A stretch of DNA of 64,000 bases from Eucommia ulmoides. Its lineage: Eukaryota; Streptophyta; Magnoliopsida; Garryales; Eucommiaceae. The stretch spans positions 10,924,616 through 10,988,615 of the forward strand of contig CM028333.1 of the NCBI GenBank assembly GCA_016647705.1, read 5' to 3'. The notes under the pieces were generated by a model. The model worked only from the letters and a program-made list of their open reading frames with translations. It made no database searches and was not told where the DNA came from. A program made the translations under genes and the position numbers. Of the stretch, positions 21,632-32,024 are shown one piece after another (position 1 is the stretch's first letter; each line of letters opens with the position of its first letter).

Positions 21632-22582
21632 ATGGCTTCCGAGCATCGCCTCAGCCAAGACACCATCCGAAAGGCCGTCAAAGCCCTTCTCAAATGGAAA
21701 AATTCACAAACTAAAACCCAGAATCTGCAACTCCTCGACGAACACGACGATTTTTTGTACCTCGTCCTAACCCTAAGAAAAATCCCGTCGAAAGATCGAA
21801 CGAGCCCGCACAAAATCCCCCTCCCACACCCTCTTCTTCTCCGGGATCCCTTCTCCGAGTGCTGCCTTATCGTCGACGACCGTCCCAAGAATTCCAAAAT
21901 CAAATCCGACGAAGCCCAGAAGAAGATCAAATCCGAAGACATACCCATCTCCAAAATCCTCAAGTTCTCCAAGATAAAATCCGATTACGGCTCATTCGAG
22001 GCGAAACGGAAGCTCTGCGATTCGTACGACGTGTTCTTCGCCGACAATAGGGTGGTTCCCCTGCTCCCGAAGCTTCTGGGTAAGCAATTCTTCCGGAAGA
22101 AGAAGAAAGTTCCGGTGCCGGTGGATCTGAGACGAAGCAATTGGAAGGAACAGATCGTGAGGGCTTGTTCGTCGGCGTTGTTTTTCTTCAGTACCGGAAC
22201 ATGCAGCGTGATGAGGGTCGGGAAGCTTTCGATGGAAATTGAAGCGATCGTCGAGAATGTGGTGGCCGCCATTGATGGAGTTGTTGAGCTTGTTCCGAAG
22301 AAGTGGATCGGCGTTAGATCTTTTCACCTGAAATTCTCGGAGTCTCTGTCTCTGCCTATATACGAGGCATTTCCTGACATGAAACTGAAAATTGAAGGAA
22401 CAAAGAACACGGAGATTGAAGGGCAAAAGAGCGAGAAAGTGCAGAAGAGAAATGGAGAATTGGGTAGTGCTGATTTGGTGGGGAAGAAGAGAAGAAGAAA
22501 TGGAGATGCTCATGCAATGGAAGGAAAAGGAAGGGTTCTTCGTTCAAAACGGAAAATTGATGGGTTTTTGGCTTTAAATTAA
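21632..22582 (+). CDS. Ribosomal L1 domain-containing protein (RSL1D1-like)
   Basis: A single-exon gene of 316 residues. It belongs to the eukaryotic L1p/L10e-like family that includes human RSL1D1 and yeast Cic1/Utp30. These are nucleolar proteins linked to ribosome assembly (family knowledge); the role here is inferred. The N-terminal helix LSQDTIRKAVKALLKW (7-22) is the family's usual opening. The L1 fold spans roughly residues 20-245, with the diagnostic stretches YDVFFADNRVVPLLPKLLG (132-150) and TGTCSVMRVGKL (188-199). The C-terminal tail is lysine/arginine-rich with a nuclear-localisation-like GKKRRR (284-289). The start is the first ATG, following a pyrimidine-rich leader. The gene is clearly GC-richer than its flanks and intact. 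No neighbouring gene shares its function. Confidence 0.88.
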   Translation: MASEHRLSQDTIRKAVKALLKWKNSQTKTQNLQLLDEHDDFLYLVLTLRKIPSKDRTSPHKIPLPHPLLLRDPFSECCLIVDDRPKNSKIKSDEAQKKIKSEDIPISKILKFSKIKSDYGSFEAKRKLCDSYDVFFADNRVVPLLPKLLGKQFFRKKKKVPVPVDLRRSNWKEQIVRACSSALFFFSTGTCSVMRVGKLSMEIEAIVENVVAAIDGVVELVPKKWIGVRSFHLKFSESLSLPIYEAFPDMKLKIEGTKNTEIEGQKSEKVQKRNGELGSADLVGKKRRRNGDAHAMEGKGRVLRSKRKIDGFLALN

Positions 22583-23390
22583 AATGGTGAGAAAGAACAA
22601 GGGTGTTTAACCTCAAATTGCAGTTTAATAGTTGAAGAATCAATTGATTTGATTTGTGGTCTTTAACTTGATTTAGAAATATTTTTCTAATTTTCTTGTG
22701 TTTCATGTCCTGAAGTAGCTGGGTTTTTTTTTTTTTTTTTTACTACCCTAAGTGACTAATTTGTTGATTCGAAGTTTGGTAGTTGTTCCTCGTATTTTTT
22801 CTCAAACTTGAATCCTGACTTTGCAAAAATTTTCCTCAATTATTTTAACTCAAGAATATCTTGTCTCTTAAGCTATTTGTGTTGAAGAGTTTATGTTGCT
22901 TCATTTTTTTTGTACAAATGGAGGGAAAATAAATTTGTAGAGCACAAAATGCTACATTTTGGATCGGGCAAAGAAGAGGGGAAGGGAGGGGATTTGTTGT
23001 TAGCATTTTGATTTCATGGCATTAAATTTGATGGAAGGGATGGTCCTTGATCACATAAACAGATTCATGTAACCCTTCCTATTTAAGTGGAATAAATGCC
23101 TTATTTTTGTTGTCGTCGTCTTTGTCTCCTTATTGTTGTAGTCGTTGTCCCTGTCTCCTCGAATCTGGATTTGGTTTCAGACAGAAAATTGGTTAGGAAG
23201 AGTGTGCATACCTGACTAGATCTCCTTTCTAGTATTTTTAGATGAGAGAAGACTTGTTTGGTAAGTTTTTCCCAAATCCCAACACATTACCATAATTGTG
23301 GCTTAATCGGCCAAATATAGAGTTAATGAGTTGTTATTTAGAGAGTGATAAATGATCTTTCCTTAATAAACAAAAAGCGTTATAATTGTT
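22583..23390. other. 3' flank and intergenic DNA, nothing recognised
   Basis: Presumed 3' UTR followed by AT-rich sequence. A short TTGTTGTCGTCGTC-like run lies near 23108-23150. Confidence 0.45.
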
Positions 23391-24480
23391 CCTGAGCAAG
23401 AATAGCGATAGCGATGTGTCTCGGGGTTCATAACTCTAACTGGGGCGAGGGGGAAGTGTCGAGGCTTAAAAGTTAGCCTTCCCTGCTCGTTCAGGGAATG
23501 ATGCTATTCGGGATAATGCTCATTGGCATACGGCGTAGAATACTCTGTAGCCTATCACGCCCGTCATGTGCATTGTAGAAATATGGCAATGATTTGAATC
23601 CTGTTCGGATTTCCTCTCTTCAAATGCCCCCATTCCGGAGAAGGGTAGGACGTGCCTTAGGAATATGAAGATAGGTTTCTCTCATGCCAAATCAGGCACA
23701 AAATCGGAACGGAGCATCCTTGAATGTTACGCCCAATTGGAATTTTTAAAATACGGCGCCTCGTGTTTTGCACCCACGGCGTGTCAAGCATTTAATGTTT
23801 TATGATTGGCTCAACAACTTGTTGCCTTGCTTTCCTAAGTGACGATTGGTGAGAATCCTACGTGAATGTCCCCATATAAGGGGTGTAAGCATCCACATTT
23901 TAGTTTTCCTGAAACCTTCTTACTCTCAAATCTTTGTTGGTGTTTCTTTGCGACTCTCCTGCGACCTTTGGCCACTCTCTTCACTTTCTCTCTGGTAAGT
24001 TATTTATCGTTTCTTCCCATTATTTGCTTTATTTTGCACTCCTTCTTTGTTTGGTTCTTGTCAAGTCGAGTTTTTTTTTTTTTTCTTCATGTTTTTACCG
24101 CCATGTCTGGCGATTTTCAGTTGTCATTTTTTTCCCCCAGTCCTTCGTCATTCCCCAACGACGTCTAAGCGCCCTAGACCTTTCCTGTTTCAAAGTAATT
24201 CAACACCGTTGCCAATGACGTCAACGATGTAGCGAGACTGTCGGCTGCTGCTCCTTCTGCTAGGCGCCAGATAGTTAACCCTAGTGCTTCGGTTCCTGGT
24301 GATCGGATCGATCAGGGGTTGGGCCTTCTACAAGGCCCAACCTTGGGGGTGCTAAATCGGGGGTTGGGCCTTCTGTTAGGAATGTAATAAGACATATTAA
24401 CCACTCTTTACACTCGTATCTTTCCATTCATGAGTTTTGGCCACCGCCTCACTCCGCTGCAGGAAGGTAATTAAAAAATA
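23391..24480 (+). other. GC-richer, retroelement-like segment of unknown family
   Basis: The block has CCATATAAGGGG at about 23871, positioned like a TATA box, followed by a T-rich leader and an ATG at 24102 that opens only 21 codons. Further on there are inverted GGTTGGGCC/GGCCCAACC words (about 24316-24372). The arrangement resembles the 5' part of an LTR element or a promoter plus a captured fragment. I found no matching terminal repeats and no protein domain. Confidence 0.3.
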
Positions 24481-24839
24481 CTAACATGTAACTCAAATTG
24501 CTTGAATATAACTAAGAGTGTCACTAAACATGGATTGATTTACATTCATGGATGAATGTAACTAAAACAACACTTTATTTACATTCTAAATAAAAATAAT
24601 GCGTGAATATAAGTTAAAAAAAAATATTAAAAATCTTAATTGGTGTCATTGATTATGAAAAATCTTAATTGGTGTCATTGATTACATATCTAAAACATAA
24701 GATAAAATATAATGAGTAAATTTATACTTAATTTAAAATAAGAATAGGACAAGGAATATATCACCTAATTGAGAACATTAAAATAGGATAAATCATGGAA
24801 TAGGGAAAGAACTCTTGATTTTGGATAAAATAAAGCATA
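24481..24839. other. Intergenic, nothing recognised
   Basis: AT-rich sequence with a short tandem duplication of AATCTTAATTGGTGTCATTG (24635-24679). Confidence 0.5.
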
Positions 24840-27800
24840 TCTATATAATAAATCAACTCATTTACATTCACAGCCGTCAGATGTGTCTAGATATTCGTAG
24901 CCGTTAGATCAAACTTATCAACAATGTCCATTTTTACTAGCATTTATGACTTGCCTTTTACTTTTTAGACACTTACCGTCAACACTGTCCATCTCAATTC
25001 ACATGCCCTGCATTTACTTCAATTTACATGAATAGCTTCCACGGCTTCTTCACCTCTCATCTTCAACGGCATCTCCTTCCCATCCGTCGCCTCCATAATC
25101 GTCGCTTCCACGGCTTCCTCCCCCTGTGCCTTCAGATCTGAGTAGTTCCTCTCTCTCTCTCTCCACGCCACGTCACGCCACCGGCGCTGCCATCGCCAAA
25201 GACATTGATGAAGAAATGGTTGATTTTGATTTTCTTTTTCATATTGCTGATTTTGATATATATATATATATATATTTTTTGCTGAAGCTTTTATGGTCGA
25301 ATTATTTTCTCCAAAATTTATGGGTATGATTTGGTCTTAATTTCCCAGATTTGGTGAAGGTTCGAAAATAATTGGCAGTCTCTATTTGTTTCGTCGGTCT
25401 TGCCCTTGCCATCACAACCCTAGAAGATCTGTTTGATGCTGTTGCTCCAGATTCTTCATTCCTTTGCTCCACCAGTTCGTTGCTGCTGCTCCAGAATCCA
25501 ACCTGTTCGTTGCTCTGCTCCTCCAGTTCGTTGCTGATCAAAACCTCAGGTATGTGCTCTATTTGTTACTGCTGTTATTGTTTATTTATTTAATTGTTTA
25601 GGTTAATCTTCTAGGGTTAACTATTTTCGCAGCTCTTTCTCTCACTCACTATCATAATGTTCAGTCCGCTCTCTTCCTTACTCCATTCAGCATCGCATCG
25701 CTCTGTCTATCCTCCCAAATCCCTCGCCATCATCATTCCACATACTTGCAAATCCAAGCCCCCATGGTCGGCCTCTCCTCACACACCTAGATTGCTACTC
25801 CTTCACCAACAGTTCCTCATCTCCCTTTTATACACCCAATTGTTATTTATGTCAGGATTCGTTCAGTGTCACCATTGTTGCTGTAGTTTATTTTTTTATT
25901 TTTTATTTTTTCTGTTAATGGTGCTCATGAAATTTGTGTATATCACAGATTGTTAATTGATGTTCCATGAATTTTTTTAGAATCTGTTATATGGATTGTG
26001 TTCCCATAAATTTATTCCTATTTTATATACTTTTTTTTTTTCCATGGAGAAAACTTAGTTTTTCACCCACCTACTGCTTCTGCTCAGTTTCCGTTGCCCA
26101 TGCCTCATTGGTGGCCGGTCTTTAGCATCTTTCAACTTTGCCAAATTCCAATAAGATCTCTATTCTTGGCTCTCAATTTTTTGCCTTAAGGTTTTGGCGA
26201 TGTAATAGGTAACAATAAGACTTTTTGCCTTAAGGTTCCTACTTTTATGATGCAAGTTTCGATGATGTAATAGGTATAAGATTTTTCTCACCTCCTAGCA
26301 CAGTTTTTATACCGTGTTTTGTTCTTTATTTTACGTCTGAAAATATTATTTTTGAAATTTATGTTATAGGAATCCAAAAAAGGGAACCAAAAACCAAAAA
26401 CAAATACTTAGAACATTCATCGTTGTCTCGCTCTCCCAAAATCGACCCCCAACCATTGACTCCTCTTCTCTTAAGCCCTAATTTTTTTATTTTTTTTTTT
26501 CCAGGCACACTCATGTTTCTAAGGTATGTTATTGAATCTTATTTCTACTTATATATGTTATTGAATCTTATTTTTGTTCATGTTCCTGTTAATGTTCCTT
26601 TCTATATTCCAATTGTGGATTTTGGATTTGCCAGGGATATAATAAAGGTATGTAGGATGTGGATTTTGGATTTTCCAGGGTTACAATGGTATTTTAAGGC
26701 CGTGTTTATATATATTTTTTTCTGTTTTTACTTTCGAAAAACTTGGAAAAGAAACAGAAAAAATTTATCACATCAAAATATTCAAATTTATCACATCAAA
26801 ATACTCAAATAAAGGCTTTGAATTTGCATATAGTCAAGTATATCATATCAAAATTGATGTATACCTGTTCCTATTTCCGTTCCTGTTTCTGTCCTGTTCT
26901 TATTTCTGTTTCTGTTATGTTGCTGTTCCTGTTTCTATTCTTAATAAGCAGTTTCGTGTATTTGAAACAGCATCACAGGTTTGTGAATATAATTTTTTCA
27001 CCGTAAGTTGAGATTAGGTCGACCTTTGTTTGGTGTTTTTGGTTCCCAGATTTATGTTATTGTTCTCAAAGAATTGGAATATAAATGGAAATCTGGAACA
27101 ATGTTCTGTTTTCATAAATTTGTTCTAAAATTCAGGGAACCGAATAGAAATATATAGGGTTAATATATTTTGTTGATTCCTCATCTATGAATCTATAGTT
27201 TAATGTCAATTTTGTCTCTAATTTTACTACTGTGCAGCCATCGAGATTGAGAAATTTTGAATTGAGATTGGGAGCTCCATTTACAGTTTACTTCCTGATC
27301 AGGTGCGAGATATGATACTTTAGTTTTTTTTTTGTATATACTTTAACATTTATATAGTTGCATTTGCTCCTATAGGATTTTTTAGCTACAAAATCATTTC
27401 ACGTTTTTTAGCGGTAGCATCATTCTAAATTTTTTGAACAATTAATTATTCAAAAATCTAGATTTGGAAACATTCTTAAACAAATCTCAGTAGATTTTAC
27501 AATCATTCTTAAATGATTTCAGTTAGTAATATTACTAAGCTAATAATTTTTTTTATTGTTTATAAGAAATTCCCTTAAAAATTAGATCTTTAATAGAATA
27601 ATTATTTTTTTACCATTTTATGTTTAAATCAAAACACTTTGTTATAAGTTTTATTGGTAAGAGTATTGTGAATCTGTGATGAATTTTGCAGAAATATGGG
27701 AACAAACAAACTTTTGATACTGGCTATGTGCAGGTATAAGCTCAATATTATGTTTTGGATGTTGAAATGTGGAACAAACATGCTGACGGTACTCCCGTTC

Positions 27801-28293
27801 GATATCAAATGGTTAATGTTCCTGTTTATGCTCTGTTCCCTGTTTTTGTTTCTGTTTCTGTCCCCTATTTTTGTTTCTGATCCTGCTTTTGTTCTCTGTT
27901 TTTGTTTCTGATCCTAAATGTGTTTTTTTTTTTAAATACAAAACTATTTGTTATTTGTTGTGAACTCAGATTTCTGTTTAGTTGATTTCTATTTTGTTCC
28001 CTGTTTTTGTTTTTGTTTCTGTTTTTTGTATGTATCCTTTGCTATGTTGTTGAGAACATATTATTTCAATATTCTTTTTTTTTTAATTTATTTCCTGTTC
28101 TATTGTAGAATTAGAGAAAAGAAAGACAAGCCAGCAACGAGTAAGGGAAGTGGTTGTAGAATCAAGTTAAATAACAAAACAAATTGCCAACGAAACAAAT
28201 TGTTGACTTGAATAGCAAAACAAATTGATATAATTGTCCCAAATGATGATGTATGTTTTACGTTCGTGCCTTTAGGCACGAGTTATATACTAG
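24840..28293 (+). mobile_element. Non-autonomous Helitron
   Basis: The 5' end is TCTATATAATAAATC, the standard TC start of plant Helitrons, preceded by A. The 3' end is CTAG followed by T, and 12 nt before that terminus is a hairpin with a 7-bp stem and TTTA loop (TCGTGCC at 28264-28270, GGCACGA at 28275-28281). Together with insertion between A and T, these are the diagnostic Helitron features. The 3.45-kb interior has no Rep/helicase or RPA domain that I recognise. It contains CT-rich exon-like pieces (25030-25600), a TA microsatellite near 25257 and GTTCCTGTTTCTGTT-type low-complexity tracts (26870-28030). It is therefore non-autonomous and may carry captured gene fragments. Confidence 0.82.
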
Positions 28294-29252
28294 TATTAAA
28301 CAAATATAATATTTTGCTTAAAATAGAAATAACTTTAATTTATTAGTTAATTAAAATTGGACTTAAAATTAAATACTAAAATTAGTAAGATACTAATTAA
28401 CAGTCAAATCTAAAACTGAACCTTGCAGGGCCGATCCACAGGGAAAGCAGGGCCTCAAATTCTCTGTCTTTATTCATGTGTTTCTTAAATTAAAATAATC
28501 TAAAATTTAACCATTAAATGAGTTCATAAAATAAGCTCCGTAAAGGGAGTAGGGATGTTGATGATAGAGTCTTATGAATTCATTGAAAAAAGTGTTTTTT
28601 TAATTTTTAATTTTTTTTTAACAGATTTTGCTCATTTCTTATTTGGTCTGCCGCTCTTAGAACTCCACAATATTCTTCCTTTTGGGGTCATAAAATAAAA
28701 ATAAAGAAATATTGGCAAGCCTACTAAAAGTACAAGAAGATCAATATTTCAAAAAAAATTTAGTGAAAAGATCAATATTTCAATGATATTTAGCAAGTTT
28801 ATATTTTCATTGTTTTATTTTGTTTATGTAGATAAAATTTTATATTGTTTTAAATAACTTTATGTAAAATAAATAAATAAATAAATAAATTTGCATTGTG
28901 CACCCCTAAATTTCGGAGAAATGATATAAGGATTGACTTTAATATTTCAAGGTTTAAATTGTGTTTGACTGAAAGAGTGAAAAAGGAAAAAAAAAAAAAA
29001 AGAAATTAAATAATAAAAATTTTATTCCTGGAACGAAAATTATTTTTCAGTCCACTTTTGGGAGGATTAAAAAAAAAGAATTTTATTATTTAGCCCTTTG
29101 TTAGGTAGGTGTTTAGGATTTAGACTTGAGGCCCACTTTTCTTTATCCATAAAATGTTTAGAAAAAAGTCCTTATATTTTGTCTATTTTATTTAGCAATA
29201 TTTATGAATATGTCATTTTATCCTATACAATAAAACAAAAATGGACAAACAG
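28294..29252. other. Intergenic with small repeat fragments
   Basis: No gene. GGGCCGATCCACAGGG near 28430 looks like the end of a further transposable element fragment. An (AAAT)n run lies near 28868-28890. The rest is AT-rich. Confidence 0.4.
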
Positions 29253-29830
29253 TGAGTTAACGTTAACGTAATTATTCAAGCACTATATTATAAAAATAAA
29301 TTTTGAATTCACGTTAACGTTATTGAATCCATGTTTTTCTACACGTTAACGTTAATGTATTTTTTATATTTTTAAAAATTATTCATGTTAACAATGAGTT
29401 AACGTTAATGTAATTATTCAGACACTATATTACAAAAATACCTTTTGAATTCACCCTACCATTATTGAATTCATGTTTTTTTTTTTTTTGCACACTACTG
29501 TTAACATATTTTCATATTTTTAAAAATCATTCACGTTAACGTTAATAGTGAGTTGACGTTAACGTAATTATACAGACACTATATTACAAAAATATATTTT
29601 GAATTCACGTTAACATTGTTGAATCCATGTTTTTTTTTTTTTGCATGTTAACATTAATGCATTTTTTATATTTTTAAAAATCAATCACGTTAATGTTAAC
29701 AGTGAGTTAACGTTAATGTAATTATTCAGGCACTTTATTATAAAAAAATACATTTTGAATTCACGTTAACGTTATTAAATCTATTTTTTTTGCAAGTTAA
29801 TGTTAACACATTTTTCATATTTTTTTAACG
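29253..29830. repeat. Tandem array of about 150-bp units containing AACGTTAAC
   Basis: About four head-to-tail units begin near 29253, 29392, 29546 and 29699. Each reads AGTGAGTTAACGTTAACGTA or a variant, then a TTCA(A/G)(A/G)CACT(A/T)TATTA stretch, TTTTGAATTCACGTTAACGTT, a T run and an AT-rich tail. The units are roughly 80 percent alike by eye. No coding frame. Confidence 0.7.
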
Positions 29831-30520
29831 TTAATGTATTTTTCATTTTTTTTTTTTTTTTTTGTGTTTCACGTTATCATATATATCCTCATCTGTTTGT
29901 GTGCATTTAACGTTAACGCATTTTTTGCCATCAAGTTATGGGTTTTAATGTTAACGTACTTTGTTTTTGGGAGGTTTTGTATGTTAACGTATTTTACTTG
30001 AATATTTACGTTAGCATCATATCACATACTTTATCTTGTGCGCATTAACGTTAACTACTATATGTGAGTATTTATCATTTTGAGTTGAATGTGTGTTTGA
30101 GTTGAGTTTGCATTAAGGTTAATATACATTTTTTTTTTGGAGTCTCATGTGTTAACGTTAATGCATTCATATCCTTGCGTTTGACATTTTTTTTTTTGTA
30201 TGTTGACTTTTTTTTTTTTTTTCACGTTAACGCATTTCTTCTATTTTATTTTGTATGTTACGTTAACGTTAACTTATCATATCTTATCTATTAACGTTAA
30301 CGTAAAAATAAACATCTCCACCTCTACCACCAATCATATCCCCCAGCATAAAAAAAATATATATATATATATATATCCCAAACACAATCACTAAAAAAAA
30401 ATCAAACAAATGTCAAAACTCTTCTGCGCTAAATGTTAACGAATTCATGTTGTCTGAAAAAACACACTGACATTAACGTTGATGCAAAGTTTTTTGGGAG
30501 TATCGTTAACGCATTCATGC
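29831..30520. repeat. Field of scattered GTTAAC/AACGTT palindromes
   Basis: Beyond the tandem array the same palindromic words (GTTAACGTTAAC and partial forms) continue at irregular spacing to about 30515, separated by T-rich and AT-rich sequence. A last instance is near 31281. The short open frames here are not protein-like. Confidence 0.6.
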
Positions 30521-30969
30521 TTTCTAACCCATCACTCATGAACCTTATTCCTCTTCCACCGCCAAACAATATCGCCGAATCAAACATCAACTCCGCCGAA
30601 AAACATCACCAAACCCAGATTGATAAAAAGTCAGGGGAGGTAAGTGTATTAATTTGTAAAAAAATTAAAAATCAAAACTAAAACTAAAATATGGGGGTGA
30701 AAATGTAATTATACCATCATCTTCACCATCCTCTTTATGGTCTCTAAATGCAGAACAAGCCACTCACGATGGCTTCGGTGGTGGGATCTGTTTTGGTTTG
30801 GAGTAGCATCTTGATGGTGGTGGCATTTCGGTGGCCGGATCTGGTGGCGGTGGCTTCGGTGGTCAGATCTCTCTGGTTGGGTGGGATTTAGTTTGGTTTG
30901 GTTCGGTGGTTAGATCTCTCTGGTTCTCTTCGATTAATGGCGAGGACGACGGCTCCGATCGATGGCGAG

Positions 30970-31048
30970 GACGACGTCGAAGGAGGCGAAATCGTGGAGA
31001 CCAAGAAGCCATCGTTTTCTCCACGATTTCGCCTCCTTCGACGTCGTC
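30970..31048. repeat. 30-bp perfect inverted repeat (hairpin)
   Basis: The arm 30970-30999 (GACGACGTCGAAGGAGGCGA...) is matched exactly by its complement at 31019-31048, with a 19-nt loop. Two further partial copies of CACGATTTCGCCTCC follow at 31069-31110. The sequence is GC-richer than its surroundings. All the open frames over 30831-31216 arise from this repeated block. Confidence 0.8.
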
Positions 31049-31110
31049 GACGTCAGTGTGAGTGGAAAACACGATTTCGCCTCCACGATTTCTCCACGAT
31101 TTCGCCTCCT

Positions 31111-31660
31111 CCATCTCCGAGTCTCTCTCTCACACACACGTAGTATGAGTCAAAAACACTATTGGTCAAACAAAGACAGTGGAGAGAGAGAGAGAGAGAG
31201 AGATGTGTTAGAGTGAGAGGCATGAGTTTGGACCTCTTGATGACTGATATCTAGAGAGAGATGTTAAAGTGAGAGTGAGAGTTAACGTAAGTGTGAAAGT
31301 AGGGTATATGTTTCTCAATGGTTTCTCTAATAGAGACTAAATAATAAAAAACTCAAAAAAAAAGAAGGGGAATTTTTTTTTTCACCCCTATTTTCTTTTC
31401 CATTTTCTTTTCCATTTCATTTTCTTTGCTTGCTAAACAAGATATTTTTTTTTTAATTTTCATTTTTCCACCTACTCTTTTTTCCTCCCAAACAAACACA
31501 CTCTTAAATGTATTTTCATTAAAATTATAAAGATTAAAGTGGGATTTGTCAAAACTTCAGGGGTGCAAAGTGCAAAAACCTCAACTTTTATTTTAAAAGA
31601 TGGATGAATTGTCTGTTCCCTTTTACTCTATGGCCCATAAAATACGAACAGACTCATTCT
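31111..31660. other. Intergenic, low-complexity, repeat fragments
   Basis: A (GA)n run at about 31181-31202, and T-rich sequence ending AACAAACACACTCTTA that resembles the end of a Tourist-like element. A fragment of the PDLP-flanking repeat family lies at 31510-31590. No gene. Confidence 0.45.
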
Positions 31661-31699
31661 TTTGCCGGGCCTCACACGTTTAGCCCACTTTCACCTTTT

Positions 31700-32024
31700 C
31701 CCCCCCCCCTCAATAGAGACGACCGACTCGAGTAACGACGCGGCTAAAGTCTCAGAAATCGAAGTCCAGGAAAAGCGTAATTTCCTCAACGTGCCATCAG
31801 ATTCCTTCAAGAAAAAAGTTCCCAAAAAGTTCGTAATTCTATCATATCTCTTGCAATCTGATTCAGAAGACCTCAGAATTTGATCGAAGATACCCGAGGT
31901 TAGTTTCTTCGTCGGCAAATTCTTACAAATTTCGAATCTCTTGATTTTCCGAGATATACCAAATTTGCTGTTAGTTAATCATTCGATTTAGTTTCTGCTC
32001 GTCGATTCGTTTGGGTTCATCAGA
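31700..32024 (+). promoter_or_regulatory. PUX2 5' region with probable leader intron
   Basis: Upstream of the start codon there is a good splice donor (CCGAG|GTTAGT, intron starting at 31900) and an acceptor (TTCATCAG, ending at 32023) one base before the ATG. A 124-bp intron in the 5' UTR is therefore likely. GGCCCA, the complement of the site II element TGGGCC common in housekeeping promoters, lies near 31632. This is inference from sequence signals only. Confidence 0.45.

Noticed and set aside
21992..22513. 173-codon minus-strand frame
   Set aside because: Antisense shadow of the L1-domain gene.
29253..30520. CRISPR-like array
   Set aside because: Spacers are not unique and of constant size, the repeat is a short palindrome, and the sequence is plant nuclear DNA.
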